A program made the translations under genes and the position numbers. The notes under the pieces are model-generated. The model made no database searches. It saw nothing but the letters and a program-made list of their open reading frames with translations, and was not told the DNA's origin. A stretch of 6,756 bases of DNA from Betaproteobacteria bacterium (GTDB taxonomy: Bacteria > Pseudomonadota > Gammaproteobacteria > Burkholderiales > SG8-39): positions 1 to 6,756 of the forward strand of contig JAFARH010000090.1 of the NCBI GenBank assembly GCA_019245555.1, written 5' to 3'. The first letter of the stretch is position 1, and every line of letters begins with the position of its first letter. Shown here in pieces: positions 1 through 6,234 of the stretch.

Positions 1-911
1 CGGCCGCCGGCGAGGGTGGGCATGCGCGGATCGTCCCAGCCGCTGACGTGCTTCTCGTCCACGAGCTGGATCAGCATCCGCTTGCTGAGCACGACGTAGG
101 TCAGGTTCAGGCGCGCAAATTCGATCTGCCTCGACAGTGGCCGCGCAAGCAAGCCAGCGTCCGCGACGCGCTCGTTGAACCAGTCGTAGAGCGGCCGATG
201 GTCTTCGAACTCCAGCGTGCAGAGCGAGTGCGTCACGTTCTCGATGCAGTCCGAGAGACCGTGCGCCCAGTCGTAGGTGGGATAGATGCACCACTTGTCG
301 CCGGTTCGATGGTGATGCGCGTGGCGAATGCGATACATCACCGGGTCGCGCAGGTTCATGTTCGGCGAGCGCATGTCGATCTTCGCGCGCAGCACGTGCG
401 AGCCATCCGGATGCTTGCCTTCGCGCATCTCGCGGAGCAGCAGCAAGCTCTCGGACACCGGGCGATTGCGATAGCGTGAGTCCTTGCCAGGCTGAGTCAG
501 CGTGCCGCGGTTCTTGCTGAGCTCGTCGGCCGACTGCGAGTCGACATAGGCGTGGCCGCGCTCGATCAGCGCGGTCGCGAACTGATAGAGCTTCTCGAAA
601 TAGTCCGATGCGAAATATTCGTGCGGCTTCCATTCGAAACCGAGCCAATGCACTGCTTCCTTGATGGCGTCGACGTATTCCTGTTCCTCTTTCGTCGGGT
701 TCGTGTCGTCGAAGCGAAGGTTGCAGCGGCCGCCGTACTCCTGCGGCAGGCCGAAATTGATGCAGATCGACTTGGCGTGGCCGAAATGAAGGTAGCCATT
801 CGGCTCGGGCGGAAAGCGGGTGACGACCTCCTTAGTCTTGCCGGAGGCGAGGTCGGCTTCGACGATCTGGCGGATGAAGTTGCTGGCGGAAGGCTGCCCG
901 GGTTTGTTCAC
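1..911 (-). CDS. glnS: Glutaminyl-tRNA synthetase, N-terminal part (runs off left edge)
   Basis: Class I aminoacyl-tRNA synthetase that charges tRNA-Gln with glutamine in the cytoplasm. I translated the minus strand by hand: the frame is open from 911 to the window edge, giving 303 residues of a family usually near 550. The order matches Gln[17 protein letters not shown] at 11-25, then [17 protein letters not shown], with the HIGH-type signature HFGH at residues 42-45. [22 protein letters not shown], the [15 protein letters not shown] block and [11 protein letters not shown] follow. The KMSKS-type loop is VLSKR at 274-278, and GWDDPRMPT lies near the edge. The TLEFED/YDW stretch fits GlnRS rather than GluRS. 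The anticodon-binding beta-barrels would lie beyond position 1. The start is GTG at 911-909; no in-frame ATG, GTG or TTG lies just upstream, and the N-terminus length matches relatives. No good Shine-Dalgarno is visible (an AGAGGG is about 20 nt away), so initiation may be weak. There is no frameshift in the visible part. Product assignment is very secure. Confidence 0.96.
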   Translation of the reverse strand, partial: MNKPGQPSASNFIRQIVEADLASGKTKEVVTRFPPEPNGYLHFGHAKSICINFGLPQEYGGRCNLRFDDTNPTKEEQEYVDAIKEAVHWLGFEWKPHEYFASDYFEKLYQFATALIERGHAYVDSQSADELSKNRGTLTQPGKDSRYRNRPVSESLLLLREMREGKHPDGSHVLRAKIDMRSPNMNLRDPVMYRIRHAHHHRTGDKWCIYPTYDWAHGLSDCIENVTHSLCTLEFEDHRPLYDWFNERVADAGLLARPLSRQIEFARLNLTYVVLSKRMLIQLVDEKHVSGWDDPRMPTLAGG

Positions 912-1035
912 TGCGGCAATTTTAGCCGGGAACCCTCTGAATCCACATTGAAAACGCCGAAACAGGGTTATCCAGCGGTAGTAGGCATAGTGACTCGCGC
1001 AGAGTAAGGGCTGAGGCTTAGACTCGACTCACATT

Positions 1036-1051
1036 CTCCTGGGGAGAGGAG
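1036..1051 (+). promoter_or_regulatory. Shine-Dalgarno within a possible anti-SD hairpin
   Basis: CTCCT (1036-1040) is complementary to AGGAG (1047-1051), the core of the ribosome binding site for the first TPR gene, with a 6-nt loop. An alternative pairing, TCTCC (1035-1039) with GGAGA (1043-1047), also covers part of the site. Folding would partly hide the site. Short complementary runs arise easily in purine-rich sequence, so regulation is only a possibility. Confidence 0.3.
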
Positions 1052-1057
1052 CACCAC

Positions 1058-2851
1058 ATGATCCGCAAGCCGCTCGTGCTCGCACTGATCGCCGCTGGCG
1101 TCATCGCGAGTGATGGACTTCCTGAAGCGCAATCGACTGTATTCGTGCCCGAGCTCGCAATGCTCGACGGTGCGCTCTGCACCGGGACGATGGCGACCAT
1201 GCCATTCCAGCCGATGCTCTTGGCGCAGATGAAGACCGAGGTGAGCCCAGGGGTGAAAGAGGCTGCGAAGGGCGCGCCGCCGGCGGCGTCGGTCGACCAG
1301 CCGATGATCCCGGGCCTCGGGACCCGCAGTTTCAAAATCTCCACCTCGTCGCCCGAGGCGCAGCGATATTTCGACCAGGGATTACGCCTCGCCTGGAACT
1401 TCAACCATGCCGAAGCGCAGCACGCATTCCAGAAGGCGCAAAAGCTCGATCCGAATTGCGCGATGTGCTACTGGGGCGAGGCCTACATCCTCGGCCCGAA
1501 CATCAACGTGCCGATGGATCCGAGCGCGAACGCGCCGGCCGCAGCCGCCGCAGCTAAGGCGAAAGCATTGGCCGACAGGGCGACGCCGCGGGAGCAGGCG
1601 CTGATCAACGCTGTGGTTGCGCGCTACAGCACCGATCCGAAGTTCGAGCGCCCGATGCTCGACGAGGCATATGCAAACGCGATGGCGGCGGCCGCGCAGA
1701 AATTCCCGGATGACCTCGACATCCTCGCCATCTACGCCGAATCGCTGATGGACCGCGCACCGTGGAATTACTGGCAACCGGGCGGCGCAAATCCGAACCC
1801 GGTGACCGCGCAGCTCGTGCCGACGCTCGAGACGATCCTGAAGAGGGACCCCAGCCACATCGGCGCCATCCATCTGTACATCCACGCCGTCGAAGCTTCC
1901 GCCGATGCGAAGCGCGCCGAGGCGTATGCAGACAAATTGGCCAAGCTCGCGCCGAATGCCGGGCACCTGGTGCACATGCCGGCACACATCTACTACCGGC
2001 TCGGGCGATACAAGGACTCGCTCGCGACGAACCAGGTCGCGGTGAAGGTCGACGAGGCGTACATCAAGCAGTTCGCGCCGCAGGGCGTCTATCCGCTCGG
2101 CTACTACTCGCACAACATCCACTTCGTCGTGATCTCGGCGCAGATGTCGGGCGAGGGCCAGATCGTCGTCGACGCCGCGGGCAAGCTGGCGAAGAACATC
2201 CCCGACGAAGCGGCTGCGGCAGTGCCGCTCCTCGCGCCGATGAAGGCCGGCGCGTTCTGGGCGCACGCACAATTCAGCGATTTGCCGACAGTGCTGGCGC
2301 TGACCGATCCGGGCGAAAAGCTGCCCTATAACCAGGTCGCATGGCGCTATGCGCGCGGCGTCGCGTTCGCGCAGAGTGGCAACCTGGATGCCGCGCGGGC
2401 TCAGGTCGCGGAGATCGAAAAGGTCATGAACACCGCCGACTACAGCGCATTCACCGCCTGGGGCATCCCGGCAAAAGACGTCGCACGCATCGCCGCGCAC
2501 GTCGTGCGCGCGCGGATTGCCCAGAACTCCAAGGATCTCGACGGCGCGATTCGCGAGCTGCAGGCGGCAGTCGCGATCCAGGACGCGCTGCCGTACATGG
2601 AGCCGCCGTACTGGTACTACCCGGTGCGGCAGACCCTTGGCGCGATGCTCCTCCTCAAGGGCGACAACCAGGCCGCACGCGATGCGTTCAGGGACAGCCT
2701 GTCGAAGACACCGAACAATGCCTGGTCGCTCTATGGCCTCAAGACCACGTTCGAGCGGCAGGGCATGAAGGCTGAGGCCGCCGAGGCCGAGAAGTACCTC
2801 GCCCGCGCTTGGAGCGGCGACCGCAAACGCCTCGATCTGCAAAAAATCTAG
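1058..2851 (+). CDS. Exported TPR-repeat protein with conserved histidine cluster (first of tandem pair)
   Basis: A 597-residue tetratricopeptide-type protein of unknown function, probably periplasmic. The N-terminus has a short basic region (MIRK) and a hydrophobic core, with a plausible signal peptidase I site after V15-I16-A17. Residues 18-90 form an Ala/Pro-rich linker with a Met-rich patch (M35, M45, M48, M53, M58, plus C41). The helical repeat body starts near residue 93. It contains LDPNCAMCYWGEA (129-142), with a CxxC at C134/C137, then GPNINVPM. A histidine cluster follows (H267, H272, H276, H303, H306, H310, including HMPAHI). C-terminal TPR-like helices cover about 425-585. The ATG has a strong Shine-Dalgarno, AGAGGAG, 6 nt upstream. 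It leads an operon with the paralogue that begins 10 bp after its stop. TPR solenoids normally bind proteins; the regular histidines suggest something further, perhaps metal binding, which is inference. CxxC is not followed by His, so it is not a c-type heme site. The family is confident and the function is unknown. Confidence 0.9.
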   Translation: MIRKPLVLALIAAGVIASDGLPEAQSTVFVPELAMLDGALCTGTMATMPFQPMLLAQMKTEVSPGVKEAAKGAPPAASVDQPMIPGLGTRSFKISTSSPEAQRYFDQGLRLAWNFNHAEAQHAFQKAQKLDPNCAMCYWGEAYILGPNINVPMDPSANAPAAAAAAKAKALADRATPREQALINAVVARYSTDPKFERPMLDEAYANAMAAAAQKFPDDLDILAIYAESLMDRAPWNYWQPGGANPNPVTAQLVPTLETILKRDPSHIGAIHLYIHAVEASADAKRAEAYADKLAKLAPNAGHLVHMPAHIYYRLGRYKDSLATNQVAVKVDEAYIKQFAPQGVYPLGYYSHNIHFVVISAQMSGEGQIVVDAAGKLAKNIPDEAAAAVPLLAPMKAGAFWAHAQFSDLPTVLALTDPGEKLPYNQVAWRYARGVAFAQSGNLDAARAQVAEIEKVMNTADYSAFTAWGIPAKDVARIAAHVVRARIAQNSKDLDGAIRELQAAVAIQDALPYMEPPYWYYPVRQTLGAMLLLKGDNQAARDAFRDSLSKTPNNAWSLYGLKTTFERQGMKAEAAEAEKYLARAWSGDRKRLDLQKI

Positions 2852-2856
2852 GAGGA
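2850..2856 (+). promoter_or_regulatory. Shine-Dalgarno overlapping the upstream stop codon
   Basis: AGGAGGA at 2850-2856 is a near-perfect ribosome binding site 5 nt before the ATG at 2862, and it overlaps the TAG stop (2849-2851) of the first TPR gene. This arrangement typically couples translation of the two reading frames, supports a single transcript and fixes the start of the second gene. Confidence 0.85.
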
Positions 2857-2861
2857 ACTGC

Positions 2862-4436
2862 ATGCGCTTGTTGATCGCAGCGGCCGCGCTTTTCGCTGGC
2901 AGCGCCTTCGCGCACGACGACGATGCCGCCGGGCAGTCGGTCCAGAAGCTCGGCAAGGTGAATTTCCCCAGCTCCTGTAGCCCAAAAGTGCAGCAGAAGG
3001 TAACGCGCGGCGTTGCCATGTTGCATTCGTTCTGGTGGCCGCAGGGCGAGTCGACGTTCCAAGAGATCGCGAACGAAGATCCGAACTGCGCTATCGCAGC
3101 CTGGGGATTCGCTTCGATCATGATGTACAACCCATTTGCAGCGGTTGTCCCACCGAAGGACGCAAAGCGTGCACAGGCGGCGATCGCGAGAGGCCGCACG
3201 ATGAAGGCGAGCCAGCGGGATAAGGACTACCTCGAGGCGGTCGCCGCATACTGGGATGGCTACGGCACCCGTCCGGAGCGCGAACGAGCCTTGGCGCGTT
3301 CGAATGCCTACGGGGCGCTCGCCGCGAAATATCCGAAGGACGACGAGGCGCAGATCTTCAATGCGCTCTATCTCATCGCCATTCAACAGGCTTCTGACCA
3401 GACTTACTCGAATTCGCTCAAGGCGGCAGGCATTCTCGAGAAGCAGTTCGCGAAGTACCCGAACCATCCCGGGGTCGCGCATTACCTGATCCACGCCTAC
3501 GACGCACCCCCGGTTGCGCAGAAGGGGCTTCCGTCGGCGAGAAAGTACGCCAGCATCGCGCCAGACGCACCGCACGCGCTGCACATGCCGTCTCACATCT
3601 TCACTCGCGTCGGCGCGTGGCAGGACTCCGTCGCGACCAATCGTCGCTCGGCCGAGGTGGCTCTGAAGGGAAATGAAAGCGACGATGCGCTGCACGCGTT
3701 TGACTACATCGTTTACGCGCAGCTCCAACTCGCGCGCGATGGCGATGCACTGAAGACCTACCAGGAAGCGTCGAAGATCAATCCCTCCACGCCGCGGTTC
3801 GTCGGTCCGTACCCGCTTGCGGCGATGCCGGCGCGGTTGGCCGTCGAGCGCGGCGCATGGCGCGAGGCAGCGCAGCTCCAGCCCATGAAGAGCCAGTTCG
3901 CGTTCACCGAGTCGAATACCTATCTCGCGCGCGCTATCGGCGCCGCGCGCAGCGGCGACGCGGAATCGGCGAAGAAAGACCTGAAGGAAATCGAGGCGCG
4001 GCGCGACGCTCTGAAGGCTGCGAACAACAACTACTGGGCGACCGAGGTTGAGGTCATGCGGCTCGCCGCCGCCGGCTGGATCGCGCTCGCCGAAAGCCGC
4101 AACGACGAAGCGCTGACGCTGATGCGCCAGGCGGCCGATACCGAGGACCGGAACGAGAAGCATCCGGTTACGCCCGGGCGCCTGCTGCCCGCGCGCGAGC
4201 AGCTCGGCGACATGCTGATGGAGGTCAAGCGTCCGAAGGATGCGCTCGCCGAGTACGAGCACTCCATGCAGCGTGAGCCGAACCGCTTCCGCGGCTATTA
4301 CGGCGCGGCGCTCGCTGCCGAGATGGCAGGCGACGGCAAGACCGCGCGCAAGTACTACACGGCACTGGTGCAAATGGCAGGGAAGGGCGAGCCCCGCGCG
4401 GAGCTCACCGTGGCGCGGAGCTATCTAGCCCAGTAG
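2862..4436 (+). CDS. Exported TPR-repeat protein with HMPSHI motif (second of tandem pair)
   Basis: A 524-residue protein that is distantly paralogous to the gene before it. MRLLIAAAALFAGSAFA is a textbook signal peptide with an AFA cleavage site, and the mature protein starts with an acidic HDDD. The mature body is a TPR-like helical solenoid: LHSFWW at 54-59, EDPNCAIAAWG at 72-82, and HYLIHAYDA at 207-215. HALHMPSHIF at 238-247 and HAFDYIVYA at 278-286 follow, with a C-terminal repeat near 435-505 (PGRLLPAREQLGDML). From memory, LHSFW, HYLIHAYD and HMPSHIF recur in a widespread family of secreted bacterial TPR proteins without an assigned role. Histidines 202, 207, 211, 238, 241 and 245 match those of the first protein with identical spacing. 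The CxxC of the first protein is absent here (C76, A79). The gene is probably cotranscribed with the first and translationally coupled to it, and it ends 2 bp from the convergent neighbour. Periplasmic location is likely; the biochemical role is unknown. Confidence 0.9.
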   Translation: MRLLIAAAALFAGSAFAHDDDAAGQSVQKLGKVNFPSSCSPKVQQKVTRGVAMLHSFWWPQGESTFQEIANEDPNCAIAAWGFASIMMYNPFAAVVPPKDAKRAQAAIARGRTMKASQRDKDYLEAVAAYWDGYGTRPERERALARSNAYGALAAKYPKDDEAQIFNALYLIAIQQASDQTYSNSLKAAGILEKQFAKYPNHPGVAHYLIHAYDAPPVAQKGLPSARKYASIAPDAPHALHMPSHIFTRVGAWQDSVATNRRSAEVALKGNESDDALHAFDYIVYAQLQLARDGDALKTYQEASKINPSTPRFVGPYPLAAMPARLAVERGAWREAAQLQPMKSQFAFTESNTYLARAIGAARSGDAESAKKDLKEIEARRDALKAANNNYWATEVEVMRLAAAGWIALAESRNDEALTLMRQAADTEDRNEKHPVTPGRLLPAREQLGDMLMEVKRPKDALAEYEHSMQREPNRFRGYYGAALAAEMAGDGKTARKYYTALVQMAGKGEPRAELTVARSYLAQ

Positions 4437-4438
4437 AG

Positions 4439-5125
4439 CTACTTGAGGCGCGCCTCGAAGTCCTTGTCGACGCCAAGGATGTAGCGCGCGACCTCGTCGC
4501 CGATGTCCTTGAAGCTCGCCGCAGGGATGCGGTGGCGCCGCTTACCGGGCTTCCAGAGGTTGATCAGCTCGACGTTCACGGCGAGGTTGGTGTAGTCGGC
4601 GAGGATCTCGATCTCGTTCAGGATCTTGCCCTTGATCGTGAAGCTCGCCTTGCGCGCCTGGCCGAAGTCGTTCTTCTGCTCGACCGTCATCTGGTATTCG
4701 GCGCCGAGCATCTTGAGGGTCTGCTCGGTCTGGGCGATGTCACCGGCGAGGAGCGTTGCTTTCGCCGGCGACTCGGGATTCACCTGGTAGCGCATGCTGA
4801 CGCACTCGCAGCAATCCAGGCCGTCGACCTTGCGCGGCCGGCTGTCGACCCAGGCATTGGACAGCATGACGGGGATCTTGCCGAAGAACAGCACCTCGTA
4901 GGGCATCCCGGCCTGCGGCTTCACGCTGCTAATCTCGCCGCCGATCTGCGCCAGGTATTGCGAGACATCGCGCATTTCCTTGTTGAGGGCCTCGATCGCC
5001 TTCGCGCGCACGACCTGCGGGTCTTCCACCTTGGCGCGTTGCTCGGCCTGCTTGCGCAGCGCTTCTAGCGCGCTCATTTTGCGAAGGCCCTGAGTGGTAT
5101 CCAGGCCCTTGTTATCGTCCGCCAT
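4439..5125 (-). CDS. Hypothetical cytoplasmic protein with N-terminal coiled coil and DCCEC motif
   Basis: I do not recognise this 228-residue protein. It has no signal peptide or membrane segment, so it is probably cytoplasmic. Residues about 15-65 are charged and helical (ALEALRKQAEQRAKVED and onward), consistent with a short coiled coil. The rest looks mixed alpha/beta, with a cysteine cluster DCCEC at 104-108 (C105, C106, C108), FTIKGKILNEIEI at 162-174, a basic KPGKRRHR at 192-199 and a charged helical tail. The three close cysteines could bind metal or be redox-active, but no fourth ligand is evident. ATG at 5125 is chosen because AGGGAG (5138-5133) sits 7 nt upstream; an internal ATG at residue 17 is the alternative. 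It is convergent with the TPR operon (2 bp between stops) and divergent from the solute-binding protein (49 bp between starts). A regulatory or scaffold role is possible but unsupported. The gene is clearly real, given its proper ribosome binding site and balanced composition. Confidence 0.85.
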   Translation of the reverse strand: MADDNKGLDTTQGLRKMSALEALRKQAEQRAKVEDPQVVRAKAIEALNKEMRDVSQYLAQIGGEISSVKPQAGMPYEVLFFGKIPVMLSNAWVDSRPRKVDGLDCCECVSMRYQVNPESPAKATLLAGDIAQTEQTLKMLGAEYQMTVEQKNDFGQARKASFTIKGKILNEIEILADYTNLAVNVELINLWKPGKRRHRIPAASFKDIGDEVARYILGVDKDFEARLK

Positions 5126-5150
5126 TTGCAGTCTCCCTATCCCTTTGCAC

Positions 5151-5156
5151 TATGAT
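5151..5156 (+). promoter_or_regulatory. Possible -10 element in the divergent spacer
   Basis: TATGAT matches the sigma70 -10 consensus at five of six positions and lies in the 49-bp gap before the solute-binding protein gene. No convincing -35 is found: TTGCAG at 5126-5131 is a poor match with a 19-bp spacer. A transcript starting 6-8 nt downstream would begin at or inside the Shine-Dalgarno, which weakens the call. Confidence 0.25.
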
Positions 5157-5161
5157 GCCGC

Positions 5162-5168
5162 GAGGGGG
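5162..5168 (+). promoter_or_regulatory. Shine-Dalgarno selecting a TTG start
   Basis: GAGGGGG at 5162-5168 is 6 nt before the TTG at 5175. No ATG exists in this frame near the signal peptide. The only upstream GTG (5094) would overlap the divergent gene and place 27 extra residues ahead of the hydrophobic core. This site therefore decides the start of the solute-binding protein. Confidence 0.7.
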
Positions 5169-5174
5169 TGGGAA

Positions 5175-6137
5175 TTGCCAGTCCGAGCGCTTCTCGCGTT
5201 GCTTCTTGTCGTTTTTACCGTGGCAAATGCCCTGGCGCAGAGTTTTCCGAGCCGCCCAATCCGCATCCTGGTGCCGTCGGTGGCCGGCAGCTCGCCCGAC
5301 ATCCGGGCGCGTCAGATCGGCAGCAAGCTCTCGGAGGCGTTCGGCCAGCCGGTCATCGTCGAGAACCGCCCCGGGGCCAACGGTCTCATAGCGGCGCGAG
5401 AGGCGGTGAAGTCGCCCGCCGATGGGCACACGCTTTTTCTTGCGCTCATTAACAATGCGATCGCCGATCTGCTGACGGCGGATACTTGCTGCCGGTTGAA
5501 TCAGGAGCTGGTTCCGGTCTCGCGTTTCTCGATGACGCCGCTCCTTTTCATGGTCAATCCGGCGGTGCCCGCCCGCACACTTCCAGAATTCATCGAGGCC
5601 GCGAAGGCGAAACCCGACGGTTTCTCGGTCGCGTCGCACGGGCCGGGCAGCATCAGCCAGCTCTTTGCCGCAATGCTGAAGCTCGAGAGCGGCGTGCAGC
5701 TCCTGGACGTGCCGTACAAGGGCGTGAATTCGGAGGTCCCCGACCTGACCGGAGGGCAACTTGACGTGGCCTTCCCGGTGCCGCAGGTCGTGCTCGGCGC
5801 GATCCGCTCCGGCAAGCTCCGCGTGCTGGCGGTCATGGGGGACCAGCGCCTCGACATCCTGCCCGACGTGCCGACGATCGCGGAGCTTGGCATGCCGCAG
5901 ATCGAGGCGGTGGCCTGGAATGGCATCTTCGTGCCGGCGGGTACGCCGGCGCCGGTAATCCAGGTCCTGCACCGTGAGCTGGTGCGCGCCTATAGCTCGC
6001 CCGAGGTGAAGCAGCAGCTGCATAGCGGTGGCGCCTACGCCGCCGCCGACACGCCCGAGGAGTTCGCCGCCTTCGTCAAAGCCGAGAAGGAGAAGTGGGG
6101 CAGGGTGATCCGCGAGGCGGGTATCAAAGCTGAGTAG
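5175..6137 (+). CDS. Bug/TctC-family tripartite tricarboxylate transporter solute-binding protein
   Basis: Periplasmic receptor of the TctC (Bug) family, which binds a small organic acid or related metabolite and delivers it to a TctA/TctB-type membrane complex. From the TTG start it has 320 residues, typical for the family. Residues 1-21 (MPVR, then ALLALLLVVFTVANALA) are a clear signal peptide, cleaved before Q22. The mature start, SFPSRPIRILVP, is characteristic. Next come the ligand-loop region AGSSPD (37-42, usually AGGxxD), VIVENRPGANG, SHGPGS (154-159), DVPYKG (178-183) and LTGGQLDVAF. The C-lobe shows the family signatures SGKLRVLAV, LPDVPTIAELG, WNGIFVPAGTPAP and TPEEFAAFVKAEKEKWG. 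No tctA or tctB is adjacent, as is common for the many orphan Bug receptors of Burkholderiales. A vicinal Cys pair at 105-106 looks unusual. The specificity cannot be read from sequence alone. Confidence 0.93.
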   Translation: MPVRALLALLLVVFTVANALAQSFPSRPIRILVPSVAGSSPDIRARQIGSKLSEAFGQPVIVENRPGANGLIAAREAVKSPADGHTLFLALINNAIADLLTADTCCRLNQELVPVSRFSMTPLLFMVNPAVPARTLPEFIEAAKAKPDGFSVASHGPGSISQLFAAMLKLESGVQLLDVPYKGVNSEVPDLTGGQLDVAFPVPQVVLGAIRSGKLRVLAVMGDQRLDILPDVPTIAELGMPQIEAVAWNGIFVPAGTPAPVIQVLHRELVRAYSSPEVKQQLHSGGAYAAADTPEEFAAFVKAEKEKWGRVIREAGIKAE

Positions 6138-6172
6138 ATTCGCTTAACAACCGCGGCGACAGACCCTGTGGG

Positions 6173-6188
6173 CCACGCTCCGGCGTGG
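6173..6188 (+). terminator. Short GC hairpin downstream of the solute-binding protein gene
   Basis: CCACGC (6173-6178) and GCGTGG (6183-6188) form a perfect 6-bp stem around a TCCG loop, 35 bp after the stop of the solute-binding protein gene. There is no T-tract after it, so it is not a canonical intrinsic terminator. It could slow polymerase, protect the 3' end or be incidental. Confidence 0.35.
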
Positions 6189-6192
6189 TGAC

Positions 6193-6223
6193 CTAACGTC
6201 GTGCGTAACCTTGCTGACGTTAG
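6193..6223 (+). repeat. Perfect 8-bp inverted repeat upstream of the ferritin-like gene
   Basis: CTAACGTC (6193-6200) and GACGTTAG (6216-6223) are exact reverse complements separated by 15 bp, ending 11 bp before the chosen ATG. The half-site centres are 23 bp apart, about two helical turns, which suits a dimeric DNA-binding regulator. As RNA it would be a hairpin next to the start codon. No known operator is recognised. Confidence 0.5.
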
Positions 6224-6234
6224 CTTTACGCCCC

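Noticed and set aside
48..1007. Plus-strand open frames at 48-479 and 552-1007
   Set aside because: They lie opposite glnS, whose minus-strand translation matches GlnRS throughout; the plus frames show no family features.
912..1057. Sigma70 promoter for the TPR operon or glnS in the 146-bp divergent gap (TTGAAA at 948-953, TAGACT at 1019-1024)
   Set aside because: No -10/-35 pair has acceptable spacing on either strand; a promoter must be near, but I cannot place it.
1457..1468. CxxC in the first TPR protein as a cytochrome c heme site
   Set aside because: The motif is CAMCY; the His needed directly after the second Cys is missing.
1382..4373. Two very long open frames on the minus strand (1382-3199 and 2739-4373) opposite the TPR genes
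   Set aside because: They are shadows of GC-rich coding sequence, with Arg/Leu/Val/His-rich composition and no recognisable domain. The plus-strand genes have signal peptides, strong ribosome binding sites and family motifs.
4445..4456. 12-bp perfect palindrome GAGGCGCGCCTC as a regulatory site or terminator
   Set aside because: It lies inside the last codons of the hypothetical gene, has no loop or T-tract, and is easily explained by GC-rich codon choice.
5094..5174. Upstream GTG start at 5094 for the solute-binding protein
   Set aside because: It would overlap the divergent gene, place 27 non-family residues ahead of the signal peptide, and lacks a ribosome binding site.
6211..6234. TTG 6211 as start of the ferritin-like gene
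   Set aside because: It adds eight non-family residues, has no Shine-Dalgarno, and lies between the arms of the inverted repeat; ATG 6235 is simpler, though not proven.
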